A stretch of DNA of 64,000 bases from Cadophora sp. MPI-SDFR-AT-0126 (lineage: Eukaryota > Ascomycota > Leotiomycetes > Helotiales > Ploettnerulaceae). Numbering within the stretch: position 1 is the stretch's first letter; every line of letters starts with the position of its first letter. Made by a program: the position numbers and the translations under genes. This document shows positions 1 to 11,952 of this stretch, piece by piece. The notes beneath the pieces were generated by a model, which saw only the letters and a program-made list of their open reading frames with translations, made no database searches and was not told the DNA's origin. The stretch is taken from contig JAGMVK010000008.1 in assembly GCA_020747065.1 (NCBI GenBank), positions 992,001 through 1,056,000 on the forward strand, given 5' to 3'.

Positions 1-222
1 TTCTTGCTGGAGCGACTGGGACGTGAGAAATCGACCTTTTACGAGCTACGAATCCTTCAAGACTATACATACCAGCATAGTTAATCGCACATCAATACGT
101 CCCGACCTTCTCTACAGACCTGGCCCTACATTTGGCAGGCCAAACGGCACGACGGCCGTAGGCCGTGTGACACATAAGAGAATTGGAGGGGAGCATACAT
201 CCAAAAAATAAATACTTTTACC

Positions 223-3093
223 ATGAGGCGAAATCGAGGAGGGCCCAGCTCTCCATTCAGGACCAATGGCGCACCCATTCCCGACTCGTTGTCACTGATC
301 AGATCCTTCAATATCGAGACGAATCCGACTCGCCCGGTACGACCATCTCCTCTGACAGCATCAACAATCCCAGATATGCCACTCGATCTCGTGGATCGCA
401 TACGCTCGTTCCCTCTCTTCCTCTCTGCACCCGACTCCTTCCTCGCCGCTATCGGAAAGCATTTGCGACCCCAAGTTCATTCGCCCCACGACATAATTTT
501 GACCGAAGGCGATGAGGCGAAAGCCATGTACTGGCTGGTGAGGGGTGCGGTGGCAGTCACATCCCGCGACGGCGAAGCTACATACGCGGAACTGAGACCT
601 GGGGCCTTCTTTGGAGAAATTGGTATTCTAATGGATGTCCCGCGCACGGCTACCATACTGGCGAGAACAAAATGTTTACTGGTGGTGTTGAAGAAGGAGG
701 ATCTGAGGACGGAGTTGCCCAATTATCCGGAGATGGAGCAGGCTATCATGGAGGAGGCCCAGGAGAGACTCACAATTTTGAATAAGAAGAGGAGAGAAAG
801 TGGATTTGGTCCGAAACTGGTCTCAACTTCGCTGCCTTCGAGGGGCGGCAAGCTTGCTCGTGAAGCTGCACCTGGCGAGGTTTCTACAGGGGATATGGGA
901 GTGATCAAAGAGGGGGCCGTCTTTAATTCTAAGAAGAGAAAGTCGCCCAGTCCACAGACAATTGAGGACCCAGCAGCCGGTAGTGCCCTTGGGAGTGGGT
1001 TCGTCAACGTGAGGAAGACTCTCAAGGATTTGCCACTATTCTCAACACTCCCTCCAGAAATTCTGCATTTCCTAGGACTGAGCGCTCAGCCAAAAACGTA
1101 CCCCCCATTTACAGATATTATCGTACAAGGATCACCTGGAAACGAAATCTATTTCATCGTGCGCGGCGAGGCAGAAGTAATCCACGAGACGACCAACGGG
1201 CAAATGATCAACCAGGCGCTAAGGGGCTCGTACATACGGCCTAGACTGAAGCAAGGGCAATATTTTGGCGAGGTTGCTAGTCTGGCTTTGGCGCCGAGGA
1301 GGACCGCGACTGTCAGATCTATCACGACCGTGGAGTGTCTACAGATCAGTGGTGAGGTTCTAGAGGAATTATGGAGAAGATGTCCGCCAGATATAAGGAG
1401 GCAAGTGGAAGAGACAGCGAAAACGAGGATTGGGAGGTCGGATGAAGATGGGGATGTTCACATGACTGATGCAGATGCTCCTTCGATCAACAATCTGGAA
1501 ATCGAGGATCGCCCTTCAACTCCCTCCTACAATTCTCTCCCGAAAGTCACGTTCACACCGTCAAAACCTGCCAGTCCACATAAGCCAAGTCGTGCAGAAG
1601 ATAAGGATATCATGGAACCGCTAGATCCAGATCCCTTCTTGAGTGTGGATATGGATAATATGAGAGCAAGATCAAGAAGAGGATCTTACGCCCCCCCTAA
1701 CCCAGAAACAACCCCTCCTGAAGAAACAAACACGCAGCCGGGTCCAAAAACAAGGTCAAGAACACAAACTCCTACGCCATCAAAAGCCACTCACACTACT
1801 ACCCCACCAGATTCTCATTTCCGTCCGAAGCGGCCAAAGACTGTGCAAAGGCGACTGAGTCAGTACAATAGAGGAATATTACCAGATGGCATATTGGTCA
1901 TGATCTTTTCCTACTTGGATATTTACCAGCTCATGCGCTTGCGGCTAGTCTCTTTACACTGGTCCAAACTTCTAACCACCTCTCCGAAAGTTTGCAAGAA
2001 TCTCGATCTCTCCATCTACAACCGAATGGTCACCAACAAAGCTCTTGTTGATGCCATTTGTCCGTTTGTCGGTAAACGAGCACTTAGTATCGATATCAGT
2101 AATTGTTTTCACATAACGGATGAAGGCTTCTCAGCGCTCTCATCCGTATGTGGAACTGGTGTGCATGCTTGGAAAATGAAAAGCGTGTGGGATATCACCG
2201 CAAATGCTGTTTTGGAAATGGCAAACAACGCCAAAGAGCTCGAAGAAATCGATCTTTCCAACTGCCGCAAAGTCAGCGATAACCTTCTCGCACGTATTGT
2301 CGGCTGGGTCGTTACAGAACCAACGGCAGCCCAACAGCAAAACGCCGCAAGGTACAAGCAGCAGAACATCACTATCCCACCAGTCGGCACGGTGGTTGGC
2401 TGTCCGAAACTCAAGAGGCTCACATTGAGCTACTGCAAGCACGTGACTGATCGATCTATGGCCCATCTAGCAGTTCACGCTCACCAGAGACTCCAGAGCA
2501 TGGATCTCACGCGCTGTACGACTATCACTGATGGCGGCTTCCAGCACTGGAGTATCTACAAGTTTGCGAAGTTGGAAAAGCTCATTCTGGCGGATTGCAC
2601 GTATTTAACGGATAATGCTATTGTGTATCTGACGAATGCTGCAAAGGGCCTGAAGGAGTTGGACTTGGTGAGTTTGACGGCTTTTACTCTTCTTGGCGGA
2701 AATATTTTCTTGTGAAAGTGCTAATTTCACCCCCAGTCCTTCTGCTGCGCCCTCTCCGATACCGCCACCGAAGTCCTTTCTCTCGGCTGTCCTCAACTTC
2801 GCTCCCTCAAGCTCGCCTTCTGTGGCTCTGCCGTCTCTGATTCCTCCCTCCGATCCATCGGTCTGCATCTTCTTGAACTCAAAGAGCTCTCCGTCCGTGG
2901 CTGCGTACGCGTCACCGGCGTTGGTGTCGAAGCTGTGGTTGAGGGATGCACGATCCTGGAAACGTTTGATGTCTCGCAGTGTAAAAATCTGCAGAAGTGG
3001 CTCGACGCAGGGGGCGAGGAGAGGAGTAGGAGGATGTATGGACGGAGGCGGTTGCATTTTGAGACGAAGAAGGGGAATGGGAGTTTGAGGTAG
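223..3093 (+). CDS. Dual cyclic-nucleotide-binding, F-box and LRR protein
   Basis: Two exons, 223-2667 and 2737-3093, give 933 aa; the 69-nt intron starts gtgagt and ends ccccag on codon boundaries, and removing it continues the LRR pattern (KELDL then SFCC). Domains in order: cNMP-binding domain 1 at about residues 62-170, with phosphate-binding cassette FFGEIG...PRTAT (E132, R141); domain 2 at about 268-388, with YFGEVA...PRRTAT (E350, R359/R360); a Ser/Pro-rich linker; an F-box at about 549-592 (LPDGILVMIFSYL); then LRRs of the AMN1/Grr1 type to near the C-terminus. F-box proteins recruit substrates to SCF ubiquitin ligases through Skp1, and the LRRs usually bind the substrate. Both cassettes keep the Glu and Arg that contact cyclic nucleotide in PKA regulatory subunits, so ligand binding is plausible. 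This is not a PKA regulatory subunit: there is no dimerisation domain or inhibitor site. The ATG at 223 is the first in frame. Function in vivo is inferred only. Confidence 0.93.
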
Positions 3094-3921
3094 GAGTGGG
3101 ATGACTCTCGGGCTCGAGGGACAGGAGTTCGTCCTTCAAGCTTCAAGCTCGAACGAGGAAGAGACGGATACTTTTGCCCACTATGCAATCTTTCTGGAGC
3201 ATTTTGGGAACCAAGGTAGGAAGCGATCTAACGGCATTTATGGCGGATGTTGATCTTGATGCAGTCAAGCGAAGCGACATTGGCGAGCAAGCGAACTGAA
3301 TCATGACTTCTATGTACACATATATCTATGATTTAAATGAACGGGATGAATGGGAGACGGAACCGGCCGGCTGGATATCCATATGTGTACATTTTTCCAC
3401 CTATTTATGAGTTTATCATTGGGATTGCATTGTTTATTTGGGTTCGGATGCAGATTAGGGATTAGAAATGGGAATTTTGGATGGGAATCATATCAGGAAG
3501 ACAGGACTGAACTTGAATGGAAAGGGTTACATGGATTCGAATGACCTTGGAATCGATGTTGACGCTGTAATTGACGGGGTTGATGTCGTGAAATACCGTC
3601 AGTGAAGAGAACGATGGAGAAGAGGGATTCTTGATGATTACTCACCTCTCCATCCATCACCTCTTCATCGCCTCTCCGCTACCCTCCCTCATTCTCAAAT
3701 GCGGCGCTTGCACCTCATACTTATACCATCATTGATCGCAAATTGCACTATACACCCCACACCATCCAAATACGTGCGGTTCAAGACAGATGGATTACCT
3801 GGCTGCACCTAGCTACACTGTCTCATTCATAAGTCGGTAACTCCAACAGCGAGTTGCTATAAACAGTCCAACATTCTGGTCGGAATGCGGAATGCAGGAT
3901 CTGGAAACTGGTCTTTTTGTT
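3094..3921. other. Intergenic gap between convergent genes
   Basis: This 828-bp stretch separates the 3' ends of the cNMP/F-box gene (+) and the acyltransferase gene (-). It should hold both 3' untranslated regions. I see no coding pattern, RNA gene or repeat in it; short open frames here carry no recognisable motif. Confidence 0.6.
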
Positions 3922-5376
3922 CTATATTGTAACATTAGAATTATCGTAAGATCGTACAAAACACTGCTCTTCTAGCCACTTAGCAAAATGCACTGCCGGT
4001 ACATCCACCGCCCTCATAAACATGTCCGCCAACCATACACACAAACACACGAAAAAGCCCAATCCCACTACAAAACCTACATGATATCCCAATCCCTCTC
4101 TCCCAAACATTGCCCACCCAAACTCCCGAATATGCTGCCCAATCGACATATTGACGAGCTCGTGTACCAAGTACACCGCGTATCCTAAGCGGCCTAGATA
4201 TCGAGCTAGTGGTGAAGCTAGTGGTTTCTGTAGGGTTGGAAGGAACATGAGGGAGAAGATTACCAGGAAACTTCCTGGGAGGGCAATGTATCGCCATGGT
4301 TCAGGATAGCTTCGTGTGAGCTTGCATAACGTCCGGTAGCCTGGTGTTGTGCATGTTCCTTCTGTCGGGACAGAGCCTAGATAGAGTCCTACTACAAACG
4401 TGGCCCAGAGACCAAATTTGGCCAGGCCACTATCCTCCCCAGACTGCCGAGTGGGGAGGCTATAGATATCCTGTACCGACTCCTTATGCCCTTCTTCATG
4501 CGGATTTGTTTTTTCCTGAGAGTATATGTGTAGTTCGGCGATGACAAGTCCAAACATAAAACAAGCCATATCCCAGCGATCATGTATAACGTTATCGACC
4601 AGTATGAGCCCTTCCACTACCAATCGTGGGACCCTGCGACAGTGAGCAACGCCGAGCAAAACTAAGAAAAGGACCATCGAGCAGCGAAACTCGACTGCGA
4701 TGGACCACAGCGGATCCAAGTGCCAGATCATGTACGGGGCCCAGTTGTAAAAGGTAAAGAGCTTGCGGAGAGCCTGGAAATAGAAAACTGTATCGTTGAC
4801 AAATCCAGGCTGATATTCATTCGTTGGCTTCCCTCGGAGTCCCAGTCGATGAAAAAGGAATCCAATGAAAGATGCCACCAAACTAGGCAGACCTAGTCGG
4901 ACCACTCTCCGGAACGTCATACTGGTCAACACCTTCAGTATCCTACCACGCTTCTCCTGCACCATCAATCGAACGACTCGTGCCGAGAGCACATAGCCCG
5001 AGATGACGAAGAAGAGGAAAACCATGAAGCCACCGCTGAAGCAGAGTTTGATAATGGGCAGCTGGACGAGGTGGTGGCGGCCTTCAAAGCCATAGACTTG
5101 TCGGAGGCGAGGGTAGCCGTATTGCGTGTAGTGGAAGATCATGACGATGAATGCTGCGACGCCCCGGAGGCCATCGAGGCAATCCGTGCTCGCGCGCTGG
5201 GCGGCGATGTGGGGATCTAGGGGACGGAGCGGTGCTGGCTTCGCGGGGTTGTCGGCGAGGAAGCTCGGGACCGTGAAGCTCAGTAAACTTTGAGCTGTCT
5301 GGACGAGAGATGATTGGTCGGGGACCCGTTGGAGATGAAGGTATGAAAAGTTTCGAAGGAGCCTGAATGGCCCCAT
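3922..5376 (-). CDS. Acyltransferase-3 (OafA-like) integral membrane protein
   Basis: A single exon of 484 aa. The start chosen is the ATG at 5376 (MGPFRLLRN), because the 75 codons upstream that are also open look like leader sequence. Seen in the protein: an N-terminal LDGLRGVAAFIVMIFHYTQY block (the conserved R and H region of the family) followed by about ten hydrophobic stretches, including GGFMVFLFFVISGYVLSARV, and PLWSIAVEFRCSMVLFLVLL, the usual W-S-E motif position. The family moves acyl groups to carbohydrates or other acceptors across or at membranes; fungal members are mostly uncharacterised. It lies tail to tail with the cNMP/F-box gene and its promoter faces the 5.4-6.6 kb gap. 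Family assignment is firm; the substrate is unknown. Confidence 0.88.
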   Translation of the reverse strand: MGPFRLLRNFSYLHLQRVPDQSSLVQTAQSLLSFTVPSFLADNPAKPAPLRPLDPHIAAQRASTDCLDGLRGVAAFIVMIFHYTQYGYPRLRQVYGFEGRHHLVQLPIIKLCFSGGFMVFLFFVISGYVLSARVVRLMVQEKRGRILKVLTSMTFRRVVRLGLPSLVASFIGFLFHRLGLRGKPTNEYQPGFVNDTVFYFQALRKLFTFYNWAPYMIWHLDPLWSIAVEFRCSMVLFLVLLGVAHCRRVPRLVVEGLILVDNVIHDRWDMACFMFGLVIAELHIYSQEKTNPHEEGHKESVQDIYSLPTRQSGEDSGLAKFGLWATFVVGLYLGSVPTEGTCTTPGYRTLCKLTRSYPEPWRYIALPGSFLVIFSLMFLPTLQKPLASPLARYLGRLGYAVYLVHELVNMSIGQHIREFGWAMFGREGLGYHVGFVVGLGFFVCLCVWLADMFMRAVDVPAVHFAKWLEEQCFVRSYDNSNVTI

Positions 5377-6661
5377 TCTGGCTAAACCCGTATTTTGCTG
5401 TGTAATTTTGGAACCGAGACTGCTAGGTTTCTCATTGAGGCGCGAGAAAACAAATACGAGGCTAAGATAGGAAGAGAGAGGAGAAGGAAAACGAAAGGTG
5501 CAAAGTAAAAATTTATTCAGGGGTAAGCACATGTGAGGCACGAGTTCTTGGGAGTTCTTGGGAGTCCTTGGCATATGCTTTGTGAAACAGTAATCTGCCA
5601 ATCCCCATGCTCCAGCGCAGATACTGTGTTTAGCCGGTATTTAAGCGACAGGGTCCACTCGCTTAATCAGTGCGATGTTTACATGGGTCATCAGAGCTCA
5701 AGTCTACATTCAGTCAATCACCTGTGAATGCAGCATCATCTCTCGATCTCACTTCTTCTGTTTACACCGATTGCTCTGTACTCTAGGGATAAGAGACTGC
5801 TTGCCTTAGTTCCGTTCGGAACTTTGGCGTTGCAAAAGCAGAGCAAGCTCCATTGATCTTTATAGAGAGAGCTAGCTACACAACAACCAAATGGACATGT
5901 GTGCGCAACTGTAACCTGCTCTTCTAATTCAATAAAGACCATTTGTAATGATGCAGTGTCGTGACAGAAATCGTCTCAAGATTAGCTGCTTGAGAGTCTG
6001 AATATGCAGACGATAGACAGATTGACAGATGCGTTCTCAGCGCATATCGGCAGACTAAAATTGTAAAGTTGAGATGTTTTATGCGAAAGCCATTCAGGAC
6101 GTAAAGAACTGGTAGCCTTATTTGCGATCAGGGGTCCTCTTGGCGCTAGATTATGTTTGATCCAGTCAGTGATTCCACTTGCGCCAAAATTTCAAGAAGT
6201 ATTTTAAAAGCAGGAGACCGCTTATCGCCGCGATAATGTTGCCGCCAAATGCTAGATGTTAGGTTTTGAGGAAGGTTCTGGGGTGGATTTGTTGTGTGGT
6301 TACGCCTCTGCTCGTTTTGATGGATTCGCTCTCGTAGGCTTAAACATCTCGGGCTTAGACTTCAAATTCTTGGATGTTGTTTTTGGCGCACATCATAGCT
6401 GAAGGACAAAAGAATCTGAACTCCGCGCTTATGACTTGCTGAGCCTGCATATATCGTTCATTGTGTTGTATGATTCGCTAAGACTTTCTTTTCGGTGTGG
6501 GGCGGACTGTTTGCTTTAAGCGGGGTAGTCAGCCCCTTGATCAAGCAAGTCACCGTGTTGAAGATCAGTTGTCGGGGTCTTGCAATCTTATGCGATTCAA
6601 TTACCCTCACAAGTTACATCCAGAAATGCATCAAAACTGGAAACATAGGCCCTCTATTACT
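5377..6661. other. Gene-free gap (acyltransferase promoter side)
   Basis: This 1285-bp stretch lies between the acyltransferase 5' end and the GH32 3' end. It includes the acyltransferase 5' leader and probable promoter and the GH32 3' UTR. A small 10-bp tandem repeat lies inside it (separate entry). I found no supportable gene on either strand. Confidence 0.5.
5542..5571. repeat. Three-unit 10-bp tandem repeat
   Basis: Two perfect copies of gagttcttgg are followed by a third with one change (gagtccttgg). It lies in the upstream region of the acyltransferase gene. No known function. Confidence 0.8.
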
Positions 6662-8519
6662 TTAGTCTTCAAGCAATCCGCTCCAAATCGCGACACTGTG
6701 AATATCTGCCATGATCTCATCGTATCTCTCACTCCCAGAAGATGCCATAATCGTAAGGCCAGTGCAAGTCTCAAAGCGAGAATAGATCCTAGTAGTGATC
6801 GCAACGCGTTCGTTTACAAAGACCTCCAAAATACTCTGATCCAAGAATGCCCGTATTCGTAGGGTTTCCTCCTCAAAATTCTGCTCGGCGGCATTGTATT
6901 GCGTGAATAAGGCAAACGGCGCTATTTCTGGCGCAATTATGACAGATTCGTCAACTGTCGGAATATGACTCCTGTCAATCACGAAGCTGGAATCTGCTGT
7001 CTTGTAGCACAGACAGGTGTAGTGCGACGGATCTGCTTGGGTCAGTGTTGTATCTTCAGCTAGGAGGGGAAAATCTACATTCAGAATGTGCTATCCGAAT
7101 CTCAAAATTGGAACACCTCTCATCTAGTGCAACTTCACATTCCATCTCCCATTGCGACGATGGATGACTCAAGGGCAGAGCTTGTGAGCCGCCATTCAGC
7201 AGCCTGACATCAGGCAGCTGTTGCTTCTTGCTTTTCACTCGCAGAGGCTCAAGTTTTGGGTGTGGTGCAACGCTCAGCGTCCTCATGGTGACCGATCTGT
7301 CCAACTCTAGTGTCTTCTCAAATGAAGTCAATTCAGATAAAGACACATTTCGAGCTTTTGAAACATTCCTGAGTGTCTGGATACCGAGCACCCGAGGAAG
7401 TGTGAGCATTCCTGACCAGCCTTGCATATGCCTCAGATTATCGGGGAGATCATCCTCGGCTGACCACCCAAATACCACAGTCTTTTCTATCGTCGGGTCC
7501 CAGAATGAGTTTGCTGCGTAGTAGCAGCCATGGTCTAGGATGCCACCAAACTCATGCGACATCAGGACTCTTTCTCGGTCTGCCCCACTCTCTGGATGTT
7601 GGAATGTACCAGACATCCACAATTGAACTCGTGACTGCCGAGTAGATGAATGAATCAACGATGGTCCCGCAGCCGTTGGGCTAAGTGGTGAAGGTTTTAG
7701 TCCTTGGCTACTCATTATCAGAACATCCATCGGTCTCTGGCCCTCTTCTGTGATCGTGGCAAAAGTGCTGACTTCCCAATTCTGTCCCATATCACCACCC
7801 CACCGTGAACTACGTGTGTTTAAGCCAACATCTGTAAGGATACCCAGAAACTTCCATTTGGTCAAATCTTCGGAGTCAAGGGAATACACAAATGATGTTG
7901 GTGTCCGATTTCTGATGCCGCCAGATATTATCCCAAAGAGAGTTTTCTCTTCTGACAGTCCGATATGTCTTGCTAAAGCGGGCCATTGAGAAACAAAAGG
8001 GTCTCGCCATGCTGTTACTTCGTACTGTGATGGAGGTCCCGGAAGAATTGGATTACAGTCTTGCTTCTGCCACGTCATGCCCGCATCTTGTGATGTCGCA
8101 ACGCTCAGTGTCTCTGATCCATACGTATAATTTATATCCCAGCTGATAGGTAGACTGTTGACCGAAGTGTAGAAACACGTGAGTTTTCCATCCTTTCCAC
8201 CTTCCAGACTGCGATCCGTCATACAGCCAGTGAACACACCGAGTTGGTCGTACGGTTTGTCAGGACCCAGCCATGTATCTGGAGACATCGTCCAGGAGAC
8301 CAGATCTGTTGATGTTGCGTGACCCCAGGCGATATCTCCCCAATCGTTTCCACTCGGATTCCATTGGAACCCGAGATGGTAGAGTTTTGTTCTGAAATCG
8401 TAGAATGGAGCGCAGGGATCATTCATCCATCCTCTCCTCGCTTGGACATGATATTTTGATCGCCAGCGTCGAAATAGGTGCACCGACTCAGAGCATTCGT
8501 CAGGACAGTGCTCTCCCAT
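6662..8519 (-). CDS. Glycoside hydrolase family 32 beta-fructofuranosidase, cytosolic
   Basis: Two exons (7079-8519 and 6662-7032) give 603 aa. The 46-nt intron 7033-7078 starts gtagat and ends caagcag with an upstream ctgac; joining restores SEY|PSHYTCLCY in the C-terminal beta-sandwich. GH32 enzymes cleave terminal beta-fructosides (sucrose, inulin, levan). Seen: WMNDPC with nucleophile D34, WRDP with D173 (transition-state stabiliser), and QNWEVS with E249 as the likely acid/base. No N-terminal signal peptide: the protein begins MGEHCPDECSES and reaches the catalytic block by residue 31, so it should act in the cytosol on imported sugar. It is head to head with an MFS sugar transporter across 971 bp. 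In most invertases the residue after NDP is Asn; here it is Cys. Sucrose versus fructo-oligosaccharide preference cannot be read from sequence. Confidence 0.92.
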
Positions 8520-9490
8520 TGCTGGAGAGCCTTGTGAGCTGTGGATGTTGTGGAATGACTACTGGGACGAAATATCAACGGAACGTGAAATCAACTCAAA
8601 CTGATCGGACCATAAATTAGTCGTCTCAGATATTCAGTCTGATCTCATAGAACTCAACACATCGGAGTAATTCCAGGAGCATGGCTCTCAGCGCTAAAGC
8701 CTCATGTGCCATCATCGGACTCTCTTGGAATGTTTTGCCTTCAATTGATGAGACCCGGCTTTCTGCCCCTTCTGTATTATTCCCGGTCGGCCACTAAAGA
8801 AGAGTTGGCACTGCCCGTGATGAATGCCGTGTTTGTCTATTCCTGCTTTTCCCTTTCCTTCATTCACTATCGTCCCTCCATGTCGCTGCGTACATTAAGA
8901 TTCCCAAGTCCAATCAAATGGTGCCGGCTGGTCCTATCGGCTCAATGTTTACCATTCGGGTGCCCTCTCGGTAAGCACCCCCCCCGCATCTTCTGGACTA
9001 AGCTATTCCGCATCAGTGAAAATTCCGAAAATCTCTCAGCAGCAACAACTCAATCCCAATCTGTGCTATTTCCGACATAAGGTCCATTCTAGCTCAGACC
9101 AGCTTGCCACCGTCCTTCTCAGTCCATCGCTATGTGTAAGCTAAAGACCGGTAGTTGTCTTTCTGGCTTTTCCATTGTTTCGAGATGACCTTGCATTGAG
9201 TTTGAGAGGGGCTGGACCTGCGTCTGTGATGCGGGGTTGCTGGGATTCTCAAAGACGAGAAAGTCTGGAGATGAGAGGATGGCACTACTCTTCGACCACA
9301 TGCTCCAAGTTATGATAGACAGAAAAGTATATATATTTCCTGAAGATCTTCCCAGCTTCGGATCAGCACCGACTAATGCCAAACGTTCTCCGCTTACGAG
9401 CCTGAAGTCGACCAAACCGGTCACCTTACTGAGCATTTCATCAAACTTAGACAAATCACTCGCGGGTGGGTGACACCCTCAAGCACAGCC
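8520..9490. promoter_or_regulatory. Shared divergent promoter of GH32 and sugar transporter
   Basis: This 971-bp region lies between the two divergent start codons. Visible candidate sites: a TATA-like run at 9328-9336, about 155 bp before the transporter ATG; a CCAAT box at 8910-8914; and a ccccgc at 8982-8987, which fits the SYGGRG consensus of the carbon-catabolite repressor CreA on the other strand. Co-regulation and glucose repression are inferred from layout and motif match only; single short motifs are weak evidence. Confidence 0.45.
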
Positions 9491-11305
9491 ATGGAGGATT
9501 TAACTACAATTGTTACACCTTCGCGTGGCATTAGATGGCAGCTGCGCAATAATAGGAAGTTGGTTGGAGCCAGTATGTTTCCCTTCTGATCACTCTCCTC
9601 GATTTCTTCCTGGATCATTACTGATATCGTTATGCAGCACTACTCCTATCACTTATATACTGGAACTTTGGCTACGATGGAGGGATCGTTTCCGGCTTCC
9701 TTGCTATGGCGCCTTTCGGCAATCAGTTCGGAAGCCAGAGACTCCCAACTGGAAACCACGTTCTTACACCGACGGACATATCTGTCATTACGGCTGTTCC
9801 ACAGGTCGGGACTCTGCTTGCCATACCGTTTACCGCCATTGGGGCTGACAGACTGGGACGAAAGAAGATGGTCCACGTCGCCTGCGTTGTGAGCTTGATT
9901 GGCGCCACACTTCAGACAGCTGCCTACGAGAAGGTCATGTTGGTGATAGGTCGCACTTTAGGCTGTAAGTCGGTTCGTGGGCAATTGTAGAAGCGCCGTA
10001 AGATCCAAAAACTGACAACTTCTAGCCATGTCAATCTTCCTTTTCCTCACTTTGGGTACTGGCTGGCTTGCCGAGGTTGCACCCCCAGAACTTCGTGGCA
10101 GTTTTGCAAGTCTTTCTATCACAGCCATCGACTTTGCTGCCGTTGTCACTGCATGCATCAGCCAAGGGACTAAAAACCTTGCTGGGTCCACATCATATCG
10201 AATTCCCATTGGTCTTCAGGTTGTGTGGCCATTGATAATCTCTCTTGGGGCATTCTTCGTCCACGATAGCCCAACGTTTTTCTTGATCAAAGGAAAGGAT
10301 GACATGGCTGAAGAGAGTCTCAGATCCATCCGTGGCGGGTACAGTGACACAGAAATCTATGCCGAATTGGACGCACTTCGAGCTCAAACATCATTGCGTC
10401 AGGCAGAAGCAGAAGTCGCTTGGAATGAACTCTTCAAAGGCACCAATCTGCGCCGGACTCTACTCTCTCTTTCCATACCAAACTTCCAGCAGCTCTCGGG
10501 TATTGCTTTTGCGACAAACTATGCAACAATATTTCTGATGCAAGTTGCTCCCGGTCAGGATCCTTTCGTCCTAGTCATCGGACTCACGGTACTGGCTCTC
10601 GGTGGTGCTGTTACTGGGCTACTACTTGTCGACAGAATTGGCAGGCGGACACTCGCCCTCGGTACTTTCGTTCCATTGTTTTTCATCAACACAGTCATTG
10701 GAGCCCTAGGATTCGTCAACAGCACAACGTACCCAGTCGTTGCCAAGGCTATCGCGGCTTTCAGTTTGATGTTTGGATTTTTCTTTGCTGCTGGCTTCGG
10801 ACCTCTGACATATGTTGTCGCCGGCGAGCTGCCAACAGGTCGCCTACGGAACAAGACAACTTCATTCACGTTCTTCACTCTAATATCTTTTGCCACCGCC
10901 TGTCAATATGCACTTCCATATCTTTCCCAGTCCAACGGGTATGTTGTTTGTCAAACACCTTTGGTTCCTTAACCAGGGCCAGCTAACACACTGGCAGGGC
11001 CAATTTAGGCGCCAAAGTCTACTTGATTTTCTCCGGCTGGATGCTCATCACCATTTTGACCGTGTTTTTCTGTTTGCCAGAGACCAAGGGTCGCTCGCCA
11101 GCAGAATTGGACGAGATGTTTGCAGCCAGGGTTCCTGCACGGAAGTTCAAAAGTAAGTCCTGATCACCGTATGGTATATCCTCAGCATCTAATTTGTTTT
11201 GTAGCATACGTCTGTGGTACTTCAACTAGCAATTTCATCGCAGCTGCAACTGCTAAGTCTAGTACTAATGTCTATCACGAAGAGACTATGGCACACAAAG
11301 GCTAA
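9491..11305 (+). CDS. MFS sugar/H+ symporter
   Basis: Five exons (9491-9572, 9638-9964, 10026-10938, 10998-11152, 11205-11305) give 525 aa. All four introns begin with gta (gtatgt or gtaagt), end in cag or tag, and keep frame. Seen: the N-terminal YWNFGYDGGIVSGFL segment typical of fungal hexose and maltose-type transporters, the loop motif DRLGRKK between TM2 and TM3, PPELRG, the second repeat motif DRIGRRTL, and the C-terminal PETKGRSPAELDEMF signature before a short cytoplasmic tail. About twelve hydrophobic segments are visible. The divergent GH32 gene suggests the cargo is sucrose or a fructo-oligosaccharide, taken up intact and hydrolysed inside the cell. Substrate is inferred from context, not from residues. 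Confidence 0.93.
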
Positions 11306-11952
11306 TTTGTGTGAGCGAAGAAAGGACCTAGTAGTTGTTGTCGGTTAAGATGGGGATTATAAGCCGGGAAGGACATGAGCAGTAGCGGAGCCAGATGATG
11401 AAGCGGCCTTGTAGTTTTCTGTTATCGAAGTGACACCGTTCCAAAAATCAGATGACTGCAAACCGAGTTTACCAACACTGATGTTGTCGTACTTTGAGAG
11501 TGGGATCTTGCTTAAAGTATCGGAAAGATAGTTGGATTTGCGGCTGCTGCATCGAGATGAGATTCAAAGAAAACGTCAAGATTGAATGACAGACAGAAAC
11601 AAAAAGACTTGTCATAATTGGTCAATATGATGAACCTTCAAGGCTGCTGTTAAGATGTCAAATTCTTGCTTACTTTATGAGGTCATTCGCTTAAATTAAA
11701 ATTCAAAGCTCCCATTCTTTTATGTATTACATCAAGCTCTTGAAATCGGTATCGTTGATATCATTACACTTTGCATTCCAGGAATTTTTCATATCAGGAC
11801 CTTTAGGTGACTTTAGTAATCTTACAATAAGTCGAGAGCGAACGAATCAAGCCACTGCGTAAAAACAAGTTCGAAAAGCCAGCTACAAGACAGGACTCAG
11901 GGCAGCAGAACTTCCTCGTGGACCTTCAATGAGCCTAAAAGACTTCAAATGC
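11306..11952. other. Intergenic gap between convergent genes
   Basis: This 647-bp AT-rich stretch lies between the 3' ends of the transporter and the carboxylesterase. No gene, RNA or repeat recognised. Confidence 0.5.

Noticed and set aside
5377..5601. In-frame N-terminal extension of the acyltransferase
   Set aside because: The 75 extra residues do not resemble the family start; the ATG at 5376 directly precedes a typical leader to the first membrane region.
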